The notes: generated by a model not told the origin, from the letters alone. A stretch of DNA of 64,000 nucleotides from Oceanibium sediminis (GCF_003265325.1 NZ_QGNX01000001.1:248001-312000), one strand, 5' to 3'; positions 55,450 through 64,000 are shown, counted from the stretch's first letter. A program made the numbers and translations.

Positions 55450-55483
55450 GGAAAGCCCCGGTGCCTGCACACCGGGGCTTCCC
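55450..55483. terminator. Bidirectional terminator between chemoreceptor and binding-protein genes
   Basis: GGAAAGCCCCGGTG pairs with CACCGGGGCTTCC around a short loop, with an A-rich left and CCCATC right flank; the element sits between the convergent gene ends and follows the hairpin at 55404-55439. Confidence 0.5.
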
Positions 55484-55523
55484 ATCAAGTCGGACTTAAT
55501 CGGCGCGGGTCACCCCGCCCGGT

Positions 55524-56993
55524 TCATTCGGTCCAGCGCACGCCCGTAAGATCGGTGGCCTGCGTCGGCGAGTTTTCCCAAAGCCCCTCGATCCGGGCAT
55601 CCGCCACGCCGGTCTTGGCGAGCTGGAACAGAAAGGCGTTCACGTAATGGGAGGAAATCCGCTCCTGCATGGCTTTCAGCACTTCGGCGCGATCGTCGGG
55701 ATCGGTCATGGACTCGAGCCCCGCGTTCATCGCCCGCATCACCGGGTCATCGTACTGGAAGTAGTAATCGGGGCGCGCATAGATACCGATGTCCATCGGC
55801 TCGGTATGGCTGACGATGGTCAGCCCGAAGTCCTTGCCGCGGAACACCTGCTCAAGCCACTGCGCCCATTCCAGGTTGCTGATCTCGGTCTCGATCCCGA
55901 CGGCGCGCAGCTGTGCGGCGATGATTTCTCCCCCGCGCCGCGCGTAGGACGGCGGCGGCAGCTTCAGCGTCGTGGTGAAGCCGTCGGCGTAACCCGCCTC
56001 GGCCAGCAGCGCCTTCGCCTTTTCCGGATCATAGGCGGAATAGCCGGTCAGATCGACATAGGCGGGGTTATGCGGCGCGAAATGGGTGCCAATCGGCGTG
56101 CCGTAGCCGAACATCGCCCCATCGATGATGGCCTGGCGGTCGATGGCATGGGCGATCGCCTCGCGCACCCGCTGGTCGGTGAAGGGCTCGACCGCGTTGT
56201 TGATCGCAAGGATCGTCTCCCCCTCGGTGGAGCCGACGATCACCTTGAAACGGGGATCCGCCTCGAACTGGGTCAGGTTCTCGGGCGCGGGGAACACGGG
56301 GAAGGCATCGATATCGCCCGCCATCATGGCGGCAAAGGCCGCCGTCGGGTCGGAGATGAACTTGAAGGTCGCCTGCTCAAGCGCCACCGGCTCACCCCAG
56401 TAGTCGTCGTTGCGCACCAGTTCTACCCGGTCGCCCTGCACCCAGTCCGAGAACTTGAACGGCCCGGTCCCGACCGGCGTCGTCTCGAGCGTTTCCACAT
56501 CGCTTTCGTCCACGATGATCGCATCGCCCCAGGCCAGGTTGAACAACAGGGCGCCATTGGGCCGTTCGAGCGTGATCTCCACCGTGGTGTCGTCAATCGC
56601 CGTCACCTCGTCGATGGCGGCGAACAGCGCCTTCTGCGCGTTGGTCGATTCCGGCCCCCGCGCGCGGTTCAGGCTGAAGGCGACGTCCTCGGCGGTGAAC
56701 TCCGCGCCGTCATGGAACTTCACTCCGGACCGCAGGGTAAAGGTGTAGCTCAGCCCGTCGTCCGAGATCACCCAGCTTTCGGCCAGCCCGGGGTGGATCG
56801 AGCCGTCCGCATGGAACCGCGTCAAGCCTTCGTAGACATTGGCATAGACCACCTCGTCGATCGCCGCGGCCGCGGCGGACGTCGGGTCCAGGTGCGGCGG
56901 CTCAAGCTGCATTCCCAGCGTCAGGCTGGTCTGCTGGGCCATCGCGCCGCCAGCAATCAGCGCCAGGACAGCGCTCGTCACAAGGTGTCTCAT
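55524..56993 (-). CDS. Peptide-type ABC transporter substrate-binding protein (SBP_bac_5)
   Basis: 489 residues, periplasmic: signal peptide MRHLVTSAVLALIAGGAMAQ. LTLGMQLEPPHLDPTSAAAA, YANVYEGLTRFHADGSIHPG and LAESWVISDDGLSYTFTLRS are family segments; VREAIAHAIDRQAII is the usual hinge-side helix. Its start overlaps the M20 gene stop by 4 bp, so both are co-translated and the ligand is probably also the M20 substrate or its relative. Confidence 0.92.
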   Translation of the reverse strand: MRHLVTSAVLALIAGGAMAQQTSLTLGMQLEPPHLDPTSAAAAAIDEVVYANVYEGLTRFHADGSIHPGLAESWVISDDGLSYTFTLRSGVKFHDGAEFTAEDVAFSLNRARGPESTNAQKALFAAIDEVTAIDDTTVEITLERPNGALLFNLAWGDAIIVDESDVETLETTPVGTGPFKFSDWVQGDRVELVRNDDYWGEPVALEQATFKFISDPTAAFAAMMAGDIDAFPVFPAPENLTQFEADPRFKVIVGSTEGETILAINNAVEPFTDQRVREAIAHAIDRQAIIDGAMFGYGTPIGTHFAPHNPAYVDLTGYSAYDPEKAKALLAEAGYADGFTTTLKLPPPSYARRGGEIIAAQLRAVGIETEISNLEWAQWLEQVFRGKDFGLTIVSHTEPMDIGIYARPDYYFQYDDPVMRAMNAGLESMTDPDDRAEVLKAMQERISSHYVNAFLFQLAKTGVADARIEGLWENSPTQATDLTGVRWTE

Positions 56994-58303
56994 TTTGGTG
57001 ATCTCCCAGTTGCTACATTCTTTTCCGTGGACAACAGGTCCAGCAGCGCCAGCGCCATGACCTGCGCGGACTGCACCATATCGTCGATCCCGACCCATTC
57101 GTCCGGCTGGTGGGCGAGATCCAGGATCCCCGGCCCGTAGGCGATACAGTTCTTCATCCGGCCGATCCGGTCGATGTGCTTCTGATCGTAGGTTCCGGGT
57201 GACACCACGTAAACCGGATCCTTGTCCAGCACCGTGCCGATGGCCCGGCTGACCGCAGTCACCACGGGCGCATCGCGGTCGGTCATCGTCGGAATCACTT
57301 CGTGCATGTCATTGATATCGTAGCTGAACCCAGGCCGGCGGGCCTTGACCCCTTCCAGCATATGTGTGAACTCCGCCTTCACCTCGGCCAGGTTCTCTTC
57401 GATCAGGAAACGCCGGTCGATGATCATGCGGCAGCTGTCCGCGACCACGGGGGCGGGAAAGCCGGTGAAATCCGCGGGCAGTTCGTCCTGCCCGCCATGG
57501 ATCGAGTTGATGTTGAGCGTGGATTGCTTCGCGCCCTCGGGCACAACCGGCATGTCGGTGCGCTTTTCGGCCAGCGCGGGATAGAAACGCTCCTCCATCT
57601 CCGTCAGCACGGCGCCCATGTGGCGGATCGCGCTGTCGCCCAGGAACGGCATCGAGCCATGGCCGATCCGCCCGTGCGTCTCCACCTCTGCCCACCAGAC
57701 GCCGCGATGGCCAAGGCAGATACGATCCTTGTTCAGCGGCTCGGGGATGATCACGTGCTGCACACGCTCGGGCGCGAAATACCCCTTCTCGGCCAGGAAG
57801 GCGACGCCGCCGTAGCCGCCCGTCTCCTCGTCCGCGGTGCCCGAAATCTCGATCGCGCCGGCAAATCCGGGCACGAGGTCCACGAACACCTCCGCCGCCA
57901 CGACGGAGGCGGCAAGCCCGCCCTTCATGTCGCACGCACCCCGGCCATAGACCCGGCCATCACGGATCAGCCCCTCGAACGGGTCAACGGTCCAGCCCTG
58001 CCCCACCTCGACCACGTCGATATGAGAGTTGAAGTGCACGCAAGGGCCCGCCTCGTCCCCCTCCCGCCGGGCGACCAGGTTCCAGCGGGGATAGCGGTCA
58101 CTGTCGCCCAGCGCCCCCTCGGCCCGCAGCAACTCGCACGCGAAACCGCGCGGCGAAAGCCGGTCGGACAGGAATTCGCAAATCTCGCGATAATAGCGGC
58201 CCGGCGGGTTCAGCGTGGGGATCCGGATAAGGTCGCGGGTCAGCGCCGCCACCTCGTCCCGGCGCGCGGCCACTTCCTCCAACAATCGCTCGGCCAGATC
58301 CAT
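56990..58303 (-). CDS. M20 family deacylase (ArgE/DapE-like)
   Basis: 437 residues. FNSHIDVVEVGQGW has the metal-binding His and catalytic Asp, GRGACDMKGGLAASV the bridging Asp, GTADEETGGYG the general-base Glu pair, and HQPDEWVGIDDM the C-terminal metal His. Hydrolyses an amide of an N-acylated amino acid or small peptide; it is annotated as acetylornithine deacetylase/succinyl-DAP desuccinylase type. ATG at 58303 has AAGGA at suitable spacing. Confidence 0.88.
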   Translation of the reverse strand: MDLAERLLEEVAARRDEVAALTRDLIRIPTLNPPGRYYREICEFLSDRLSPRGFACELLRAEGALGDSDRYPRWNLVARREGDEAGPCVHFNSHIDVVEVGQGWTVDPFEGLIRDGRVYGRGACDMKGGLAASVVAAEVFVDLVPGFAGAIEISGTADEETGGYGGVAFLAEKGYFAPERVQHVIIPEPLNKDRICLGHRGVWWAEVETHGRIGHGSMPFLGDSAIRHMGAVLTEMEERFYPALAEKRTDMPVVPEGAKQSTLNINSIHGGQDELPADFTGFPAPVVADSCRMIIDRRFLIEENLAEVKAEFTHMLEGVKARRPGFSYDINDMHEVIPTMTDRDAPVVTAVSRAIGTVLDKDPVYVVSPGTYDQKHIDRIGRMKNCIAYGPGILDLAHQPDEWVGIDDMVQSAQVMALALLDLLSTEKNVATGRSPK

Positions 58304-58406
58304 GGCGCGCATCCTTCTGCCAGCGTTTGCACTCTGTCAAACATTTCCTTTCTCACTTCATCGCGTTATCTGGTCGGACACGCAAGCAAGACGGAGCATT
58401 AGCGTC

Positions 58407-59060
58407 ATGTCGCTCTCAGAAATCCAGTCCCGCATCGCCAAGGCCGAGGCAGCGGCCGGACGCAGCCCCGGCAGTACGCAACTCATCGCCATTTCCAAGG
58501 TGCAGCCGAACGAGCGCGTGAAAGCCGTCCTCGACCAGGGCCACCGCCTGTTCGGGGAAAACCGCGTGCAGGAAGCCGCCTCGAAATGGCCCGCATTCCG
58601 CGAAAGCTACCCCGACACGAAGGTCCACCTCGTCGGGCCGCTGCAAAGCAACAAGGTAAAACAGGCCCTCGACCTGTTCGACGCCATCCACACCCTCGAC
58701 CGCAAGAAACTCGCCACCAGGATCGCGTCCGAGGTGCAAAGCCGCGGCGCCGCCCCCGAACTCTTCATTCAGGTCAACACCGGCGAGGAACCCCAGAAAG
58801 CAGGCGTCCCCCCGTCCGAGGTCGACGCCTTCGTCGCCACCTGCCGCGGCCTCGACCTGCCGATCACCGGGCTGATGTGCATCCCCCCGATCGACGAAAC
58901 CCCCAGCCTTCACTTCGCGCTGCTGGCGAAATTCGCCGAACGCAACGGGCTCAAGGGCCTCTCCATGGGCATGAGCGCGGATTTCGAGGAAGCCATCGCG
59001 CTGGGCGCAACCCACGTGCGCGTCGGCTCCGCCATCTTCGGCGCACGCACCCCCGCCTGA
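58407..59060 (+). CDS. YggS family PLP homeostasis protein
   Basis: 217 residues. The PLP lysine is in LIAISKVQPNERVKAVLDQG; GENRVQEAASKW and HLVGPLQSNKVKQALDLF, FIQVNTGEEPQKAGV and LSMGMSADFEEAIALGATHV are the family blocks. Member of the COG0325 group, which binds PLP and affects amino-acid homeostasis. Divergent from the M20 gene. A 30-bp repeat variant follows its stop. Confidence 0.9.
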   Translation: MSLSEIQSRIAKAEAAAGRSPGSTQLIAISKVQPNERVKAVLDQGHRLFGENRVQEAASKWPAFRESYPDTKVHLVGPLQSNKVKQALDLFDAIHTLDRKKLATRIASEVQSRGAAPELFIQVNTGEEPQKAGVPPSEVDAFVATCRGLDLPITGLMCIPPIDETPSLHFALLAKFAERNGLKGLSMGMSADFEEAIALGATHVRVGSAIFGARTPA

Positions 59061-59063
59061 CCT

Positions 59064-59088
59064 TCCAAAGTCCGTAAATATCCCGGGG
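59064..59088. repeat. Gene-end repeat, copy C (partial)
   Basis: TCCAAAGTCCGTAAATATCC matches the first two thirds of copies A and B, and then diverges. Begins 3 bp after the yggS stop. Confidence 0.5.
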
Positions 59089-59154
59089 TTTGGGGCAGCG
59101 CCCCAATCGCCCGAAGGGCTCATGGGAATGCACGCGCAAGCGCGCTCCGCAGGA

Positions 59155-59673
59155 TCAGCGGACCACCAGCCGGTCGCCGATCCGCAACCGGTTCACGATC
59201 CACAACAGGTCAGGCTTCGAAAACGCAACGCAGCCTTCCGTGGGCACCCGCGGCCCGCGCCAGACATGGACGAAGATCGCGGAACCGCGCCCCTTCTGCG
59301 CCACGGGCCAGTTCCAGTCCGTCAACAGGATCACGTCGTAAAGCGGGTCCGCCCTGCGCAGGGTCTCATGGCCGAAGGGATGCCCCGCAGCACCGGGCAG
59401 GTACTGGTTGTAGGCCGGGTCGCGCGGATCGTCCGACCAGCGGTCGAAGGCCCCGATCGGCAGCGCCCAGTCCGGCAGGGCCGCACGCGCCACCCGATCC
59501 GGACGGTAGAGCAGCCCAACCAACGCGTGGCTGCCGCGGGGCGTTGCGCCGTCCCCCTCGCGCTTGCGCCCGGTGATGCCGCCGCGCCCGATGGAACAGG
59601 GCAGGGTGCGGCCGCGAAACCGCGCGCCCCAGCGCGTCACGGACAGGTCGCCGCGCCGCGCGCCGCCGCTCAC
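59155..59673 (-). CDS. L,D-transpeptidase (YkuD-type) family protein
   Basis: 172 residues. PLYDVILLTDWNWPVAQKGR, AIFVHVWRGPRVPTEGCVAF contain the YkuD histidine and Cys (TEGC, where SHGC is commoner). No signal peptide is seen, so the exported status is unclear; the N-terminal RGDLSVTRWGARFRGRTLPC is part of the catalytic fold. The start is GTG at 59673 overlapping the ribA stop (GTGA), so it is coupled to ribA. Confidence 0.75.
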   Translation of the reverse strand: MSGGARRGDLSVTRWGARFRGRTLPCSIGRGGITGRKREGDGATPRGSHALVGLLYRPDRVARAALPDWALPIGAFDRWSDDPRDPAYNQYLPGAAGHPFGHETLRRADPLYDVILLTDWNWPVAQKGRGSAIFVHVWRGPRVPTEGCVAFSKPDLLWIVNRLRIGDRLVVR

Positions 59674-60791
59674 AGCAGGTGGCCCGACTTCGCCGCTTTC
59701 GTGGCCAGGTAGTCCGCGTTTTCCCGCGTGTGCCCCGCCTTCAGGGGCACCCGCTCCGTGACGGTGACGCCGTTGGCCTCCATCCGCTCCACCTTGGCGG
59801 GGTTGTTGGTCATCAGCCGGACCGAGGTGATCCCCATCGCCTTCAGCATTTCGGCCCCGATTCGGAAATCGCGCTCGTCGTCCTCGAACCCCAGCCGGTG
59901 GTTCGCCTCGACCGTATCGAAGCCCTGGTCCTGCAGAGCGTAGGCGCGCATCTTGTTGGCAAGGCCGATGCCGCGCCCCTCCTGGTTGAGATAGAGCAGC
60001 ACGCCCGCCCCCTCGGCCCCGATCTGCTCCAATGCTGCTGCTAATTGCTGGCCGCAGTCGCATTTGAGCGAGCCGATCACATCGCCAGTGAAACAGGCCG
60101 AATGCAGACGGGCGAGCACCGGGCCGGGCCGTTTCGGCGCGCCGATTTCCACGGCGTAATGCTCTTCCCCGCCATCCTCTGGGCGGAACACGCGCACCCG
60201 GCCCGCGCTGTGCACGGCCAGGGGCACCCGCGCCGCGGCCACCTCACCCAGACCGAATTCCGCGCCGGCCAGGTCCGCGATGTCCAGCGTCGTCAGGCCG
60301 TGTTGCGCAGCCAGCGCGGCGGCGTCCGCGTGGGGCAGCACAAGCGCCGCGGGCAGCAGGTGCGCGGTCTTCACCAGCCGGATCGCGGCGCGGTGCAGGT
60401 CCGCGCCACCCCCGCGGCGGGACTGGAACGGCCCCTTCATCGGATGCGCCAGGTCGCTCGCCGGATCGGCGACCGACCGGATCCAGGCGCAATCCGCGTC
60501 CCCGGGCACCACGATCCGGGCCAGGTCGTCGTCATAGGCCTGCGCGTGCAGGGTTTCCGCCCGCCGGCGGGTGATTGCCAGTTCGGGCTGCCCAAGCGCA
60601 CGCAGATCCGCCAGCCGCGCGGGGCTCGCCGCCTCTGCCGCCTGTATCAGCGCGCCGCCATCGGGGCCGCACAGCACGACCACCGCCCCGATCCGCAGAT
60701 CTGCGCGGGCGCGCGCGACTCGCTCTGCCGTTGTCAGAAAAAGCGCCAAGGGCTCGCCTCTCCATGATCCGTAGATGCCCTGTGCTCGCAT
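59670..60791 (-). CDS. ribA: GTP cyclohydrolase II with N-terminal extension
   Basis: First step of riboflavin synthesis. The C-terminal 200 residues hold the zinc ligands in [40 protein letters not shown] (catalytic Arg region) and [19 protein letters not shown]. The N-terminal 170-180 residues ([20 protein letters not shown] and onward) lack the DHBP synthase motifs and are of unknown role. Start uncertain: ATG at 60812 or 60791, or a TTG near 60745 behind GGAGAGG. It has no FMN riboswitch in its leader. Confidence 0.85.
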   Translation of the reverse strand: MRAQGIYGSWRGEPLALFLTTAERVARARADLRIGAVVVLCGPDGGALIQAAEAASPARLADLRALGQPELAITRRRAETLHAQAYDDDLARIVVPGDADCAWIRSVADPASDLAHPMKGPFQSRRGGGADLHRAAIRLVKTAHLLPAALVLPHADAAALAAQHGLTTLDIADLAGAEFGLGEVAAARVPLAVHSAGRVRVFRPEDGGEEHYAVEIGAPKRPGPVLARLHSACFTGDVIGSLKCDCGQQLAAALEQIGAEGAGVLLYLNQEGRGIGLANKMRAYALQDQGFDTVEANHRLGFEDDERDFRIGAEMLKAMGITSVRLMTNNPAKVERMEANGVTVTERVPLKAGHTRENADYLATKAAKSGHLL

Positions 60792-60958
60792 CCCCGTGAT
60801 GCGATCCTTCAAAGCATTTCAGCCCTATACCCCCCACGGCAGCAAATTGAAACAAACCAGGGGCCGTCACACACGTGCGCGTGAACCGCGCCCCGCCTTG
60901 CTTGCCCGGACAGGCGTTTTCCCCCATCCCTGTCTTATCAGCCCAAGAGGACACCCCG

Positions 60959-61645
60959 ATGAGCAACGTGAAACGCATACTGATGGTCGACGACGACGAG
61001 GACCTGCGCGAAGCGCTGGCCGATCAGCTTGTCCTGACCGAGGAGTTCGACGTGTTCGAGGCCGGCGACGGCGCCGGGGGCCTCGAAAAGGCGAAGGAAG
61101 GCCACTACGACCTGGTGATCCTGGACGTCGGCCTGCCGGACATGGACGGGCGAGAGCTGTGCCGACTGATGCGCAAGCAGGGCGTGAAATGCCCGATCCT
61201 GATGCTGACCGGGCACAACACCGACGCGGACACGATCCTGGGTCTGGACGCGGGCGCGAACGACTATGTCGCCAAGCCCTTCAAGTTCCCCGTGCTGCTG
61301 GCCCGTATCCGCGCCCAGCTGCGCCAGCACGAACAGTCCGAGGACGCGGTTTTCAACATCGGCCCCTATACCTTCAAGCCAGCCGTGAAGATGCTGATCG
61401 ACGATGCCGACAAGAAGATCCGCCTGACGGAGAAGGAAACCAACATCCTGAAGTACCTCTACCGCGCGGAATCTGGCGTGGTGGCGCGCGATACGCTGCT
61501 GCACGAGGTCTGGGGCTACAACGCGGGCGTCACCACCCACACGCTGGAGACCCACATCTACCGCCTGCGCCAGAAGATCGAGCCGGACCCTTCGAACGCG
61601 CGGATCCTGGTCACGGAATCCGGCGGCTACCGCCTGGCGACCTGA
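60959..61645 (+). CDS. OmpR-type response regulator, CenR-like
   Basis: 228 residues. Receiver domain with acidic pocket DDDED (11-15), phospho-acceptor Asp56 (LVILDVGLPDMDG), Thr84 and Lys106; then a winged-helix DNA-binding domain (RLTEKETNILKYLYRAESGV, TLETHIYRLRQKIE). The sequence resembles CenR, essential for envelope homeostasis in Caulobacter and Rhodobacter; this identity is inferred. No histidine kinase gene is adjacent. Confidence 0.85.
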   Translation: MSNVKRILMVDDDEDLREALADQLVLTEEFDVFEAGDGAGGLEKAKEGHYDLVILDVGLPDMDGRELCRLMRKQGVKCPILMLTGHNTDADTILGLDAGANDYVAKPFKFPVLLARIRAQLRQHEQSEDAVFNIGPYTFKPAVKMLIDDADKKIRLTEKETNILKYLYRAESGVVARDTLLHEVWGYNAGVTTHTLETHIYRLRQKIEPDPSNARILVTESGGYRLAT

Positions 61646-61691
61646 AATCCCCTGGTGCCGGGGTCATGGCACCTCCTCCCTGTTGGACTTG

Positions 61692-61721
61692 GCCCGGGCA
61701 TTCGCGCCCGGGCTTTTTTTT
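61692..61721 (+). terminator. Intrinsic terminator of the response regulator gene
   Basis: 8-bp GC stem GCCCGGGC (61692-61699 with 61706-61713), loop ATTCGC, followed by eight T. The only classical terminator with a full T-run in the window. It also lies just beyond the stop of the converging exported-protein gene. Confidence 0.88.
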
Positions 61722-61737
61722 CGGACAGGCCCGCGGT

Positions 61738-62226
61738 TTACTCGACAGGGCCGAGGGTGACGGTAAACGTGCCGGAAACGTCCTCGGCCGCGTCCATGAT
61801 AATGTCGCGCCCGTAGTTGTCGGAGGGGCCGACCTTTCCCGTGAAGCTGCCGGACAGGGACAGGAACTCCCCCTCGACGGTGAAGCTGTCCACGGTCACC
61901 TCAAGCCCGGTGTCGTCGTCCTCGCCGAACAGGTTGGTGCGGGTGTCGCCCTCAACGCGGGTCATGCGGATCTCCGGGTTGCTGCCCTTGCCGCCGGCCA
62001 CTTCGCCGCCCAGCGTGAACAGCGACAGATCGGTTGCGTCCCTGTCCACCGGGCGGCTGTAGATGTTGAACGAGGCGTAGCTCTCCGAGCCGCTCCAGTC
62101 GCTCTGGGCGGCCCAAAGCGTGAATTCGACCGTCTCGCCGCCGGTTTCCAGGGTGATCGTCCCGGCTTCCTCGGCGGCAAGGGGGGTGGCCATCAGGGTC
62201 AGGGCGAGTGCGGCGTATCGGGTCAT
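61738..62226 (-). CDS. Exported beta-rich protein of unknown function
   Basis: 162 residues with signal peptide MTRYAALALTLMATPLAAEE. The rest is rich in Thr, Ser, Asp and Gly, with alternating hydrophobic strands (GTITLETGGETVEFTLWAAQ, LEVTVDSFTVEGEFLSLSGS), suggesting a small beta-sandwich. Not recognised. Convergent with the response regulator and divergent from exodeoxyribonuclease III. Confidence 0.7.
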   Translation of the reverse strand: MTRYAALALTLMATPLAAEEAGTITLETGGETVEFTLWAAQSDWSGSESYASFNIYSRPVDRDATDLSLFTLGGEVAGGKGSNPEIRMTRVEGDTRTNLFGEDDDTGLEVTVDSFTVEGEFLSLSGSFTGKVGPSDNYGRDIIMDAAEDVSGTFTVTLGPVE

Positions 62227-62398
62227 GACAATTCCTTTCCTCGTGGTCAATTTCGCGCAGCTTGCCTGTCCTGCCCCGGGTCTGGCAACCCCCCGCCCCA
62301 CGCGGCAATTCCTTGAAGTTCTGCGGAATGCCGTTGTATTGCCGGGGCCTGTCGCGCAACCTGCCGCAGGATACGAATGCCTTTGGGGGATCACGGAA

Positions 62399-63187
62399 AT
62401 GGCTGTCACCATCGCTACCTGGAACATCAACTCCGTGCGCCTGCGCGAGCCGATCGTGCTGGACCTGCTGCGCGATGAAGCGCCGGATATCCTGTGCCTT
62501 CAGGAAACCAAGTCCCCGGTGGACAAGATCCCCGTCGAAGGGTTCGCCGAAGCGGGCTACCCCTACATGGTGGCGCGCGGGCAGAAGGGCTACAACGGGG
62601 TGGCGATCCTGTCCCGCCTGCCGATCGAGGATGCTGGCCAGCGCGATTTCTGCGCCAAGGGCGACGCGCGCCACGTGGCCGCGCGGCTGGCGGACGGCAC
62701 CGTGATCCACAACTTCTACGTCCCCGCCGGTGGCGACGAGCCTGACCGCGAGCGGAACGAGAAGTTCGGCCACAAGCTGGATTTCCTGACCGAGATGCGC
62801 GACTGGTTCCACGGCGGCAAGCCCGAGCGCGCGATCATGGTGGGCGACCTGAACATCGCCCCGCGTGAGGATGACGTCTGGGACCACAAGAAACTGCTGA
62901 AGGTCGTGTCCCACACCCCCATCGAGGTGGAGCAGCTGGCCCAGGTGCAGGACTCCGGCGCATGGGTGGACATCACCCGCGCCGACATCCCCGAGGGCAA
63001 GCTCTATTCCTGGTGGTCCTACCGCGCGCGGGACTGGGACGCCGCGGACAAGGGCCGGCGGCTGGATCACATCTGGGCCACGCCGGACCTGGCCAGCGGC
63101 GCGGGCGGCAGCCGCATCCTGCGCGCCTGCCGGGGCTGGGAAAAGCCCAGCGATCACGCGCCCGTGCTGGCGTCCTTCGACCTGTAG
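62399..63187 (+). CDS. xth: Exodeoxyribonuclease III
   Basis: Mg-dependent AP endonuclease and 3' exonuclease of base-excision repair, 262 residues. IATWNINSVRLRE, DILCLQETKSP, VGDLNIAPREDDVWD, DWDAADKGRRLDHIW and SDHAPVLASFD contain all catalytic residues (Asn, Glu, Asp-Asn, Asp-His). Divergent from the exported-protein gene with about 170 bp between. Confidence 0.95.
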   Translation: MAVTIATWNINSVRLREPIVLDLLRDEAPDILCLQETKSPVDKIPVEGFAEAGYPYMVARGQKGYNGVAILSRLPIEDAGQRDFCAKGDARHVAARLADGTVIHNFYVPAGGDEPDRERNEKFGHKLDFLTEMRDWFHGGKPERAIMVGDLNIAPREDDVWDHKKLLKVVSHTPIEVEQLAQVQDSGAWVDITRADIPEGKLYSWWSYRARDWDAADKGRRLDHIWATPDLASGAGGSRILRACRGWEKPSDHAPVLASFDL

Positions 63188-63200
63188 CGGGCGGGGGCCG

Positions 63201-63812
63201 TCAGCCGCGGCCCCACTTGCGGGCTTCGTTCTCGATGTTGAACAGCAGGCCGGACATGCCGCTGACCCGTTCGATCGACTCGAGCACGACGGTGGTTTCC
63301 TGGCCGGACTTCTCGCGCACCGTCCACTGGGTCAGCGTCGGCGGGCTGTTGCGCAGCACCAGCGTCATCGACCCGTCCGAGGGCGCCGAGGGGTCCTGCA
63401 TGACAACTGACGTGAAGCCGTTCTTCGACCCGGTGCCCGTCACCAGGTTGCGTTGCGTCAGGTCCACCGTCTCGCGCAGCAGGAAGCGCAGCGGCGTCTG
63501 GCCCAGCGGATAGCGCTGCACGGCGGTGTTGGACTTCGCGTCGAAGACCGCGATGTTGACGCCATCGGCAATCACCATCGCCTGCCCGCCGTCATACTCG
63601 AAGCGCACGCGGCCGGGACGGCGCAGGTAATAGGTCCCGGCAGAGCGGCTGCCGTCGGAATTGATCTGCGTGAACCGCCCGCTGACGGAGGTGAGCTGGT
63701 TGATATACTTGCTGACCTCGACCAGCACTTGCGATTGCTGCGCAAGGGCGGGTCCGGCGAAGGGCAGCGCGGCCAGAAGCGAAAGCGCGTGGCGTCGTGT
63801 GGGAAGTGTCAT
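63201..63812 (-). CDS. lolA: LolA-like outer-membrane lipoprotein carrier family protein
   Basis: 203 residues, signal peptide RRHALSLLAALPFAGPALAQ. ISKYINQLTSVSGRFTQINSDG-type sequence (VSKYINQLTSVSGRFTQ), GTYYLRRPGRVRFEYDG and GVNIAVFDAKSNTAVQRYPL fit the LolA fold. Ferries lipoproteins across the periplasm. The start at 63812 gives a normal signal; the longer frame is basic and unlikely. Confidence 0.86.
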   Translation of the reverse strand: MTLPTRRHALSLLAALPFAGPALAQQSQVLVEVSKYINQLTSVSGRFTQINSDGSRSAGTYYLRRPGRVRFEYDGGQAMVIADGVNIAVFDAKSNTAVQRYPLGQTPLRFLLRETVDLTQRNLVTGTGSKNGFTSVVMQDPSAPSDGSMTLVLRNSPPTLTQWTVREKSGQETTVVLESIERVSGMSGLLFNIENEARKWGRG

Positions 63813-63924
63813 CGGTCTGGGTTCCAAGGGCCTGTTTCGAGCTACCCTACTACGTAGGCGCGGGGCCGTCCGCTCACAACACATGGCAGGCCGTTTCACC
63901 CCTGTAAGATAGCCCGGCGATCCT

Positions 63925-64000
63925 TCACAGCTTCGCGACCTGCGCCCCGCGCGGCGCGAAAACAGCGCTTGCCTGCGCCAGTCCGCCCGTGTTTCTGTAC
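63925..64000 (-). CDS. Possible 3' end of a gene running off the window
   Basis: On the minus strand a frame enters from the window edge and ends with the residues LAQASAVFAPRGAQVAKL and a TGA at 63925-63927. The residue mix looks like a real C-terminus. With only 24 codons visible the assignment is weak. Confidence 0.3.
   Translation of the reverse strand, partial: YRNTGGLAQASAVFAPRGAQVAKL

Noticed and set aside
53655-55472. 605-codon minus-strand frame
   Set aside because: Antisense of the chemoreceptor gene, Gly/Arg-rich low-complexity translation.

Overview
The window is chromosomal DNA from a GC-rich alphaproteobacterium, most likely a member of the Rhodobacteraceae. Four things point there: an Mcl1-type malyl-CoA lyase (ethylmalonyl-CoA pathway), a def / def-like / fmt cluster, a stand-alone type II lumazine synthase behind an FMN riboswitch together with usg, YtoQ and an ETF:ubiquinone oxidoreductase, and a CenR-like regulator plus a flagellar block with CtrA-like sites. 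Lineage is inferred from gene content and protein character; no search was run. Coding density is high. No rRNA, tRNA, CRISPR array, insertion sequence or prophage was seen.

Layout. 1-5 kb: 5' part of argH, tlpA, mcl1, a 27-G homopolymer, a Bcr-type drug exporter and a MalY-type C-S lyase. 5-7 kb: peptide deformylase, a catalytically degenerate deformylase paralogue and fmt. 7-15 kb: small stress and DUF proteins, a TrmN6-like methyltransferase, polyprenyl diphosphate synthase, ispE, a TPR protein, ETF-QO, greA. 15-20 kb: a tightly overlapping molybdenum cofactor / formate dehydrogenase maturation operon, fdhD-mobA-mobB-moeA-MFS. 20-25 kb: AzlCD exporter, Lrp regulator divergent from alanine dehydrogenase, GNAT, mscL, GST. 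25-30 kb: usg, ytoQ, pheT (no adjacent pheS), a sulfotransferase, a NUDIX hydrolase. 30-34 kb: a co-directional run from glutathione-dependent formaldehyde dehydrogenase through a SecD-head-like protein, a NYN-domain protein and an AEC carrier to YaiI. 34-39 kb: EF-hand protein, ribH2 with FMN riboswitch, arfB, an 18-codon ORF with an extended Shine-Dalgarno, queuosine-precursor transporter, HAD hydrolase, MFS. 39-46 kb: motB-flgE-flgK-flgL-flgI with divergent fliM. 46-58 kb: a peptide/amide uptake and breakdown locus (P1 Ntn-hydrolase, SDR, aldehyde dehydrogenase, complete peptide-type ABC transporter, M20 deacylase) with a chemoreceptor gene inside it on the opposite strand. 58-64 kb: YggS, L,D-transpeptidase, ribA, CenR-like regulator, exodeoxyribonuclease III, LolA-like protein.

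Functional themes are translation initiation and quality control (def, fmt, arfB, pheT, greA), cofactor biosynthesis (moco, riboflavin, isoprenoids), motility and chemotaxis, and organonitrogen uptake. The items most worth a second look are the 46-58 kb locus, the degenerate deformylase kept between def and fmt, the 27-G tract upstream of mcl1, the 18-codon ORF, a 30-bp repeat at gene ends that in one copy supplies the stop codon, and a FliM without the usual CheY-binding N-terminal motif.
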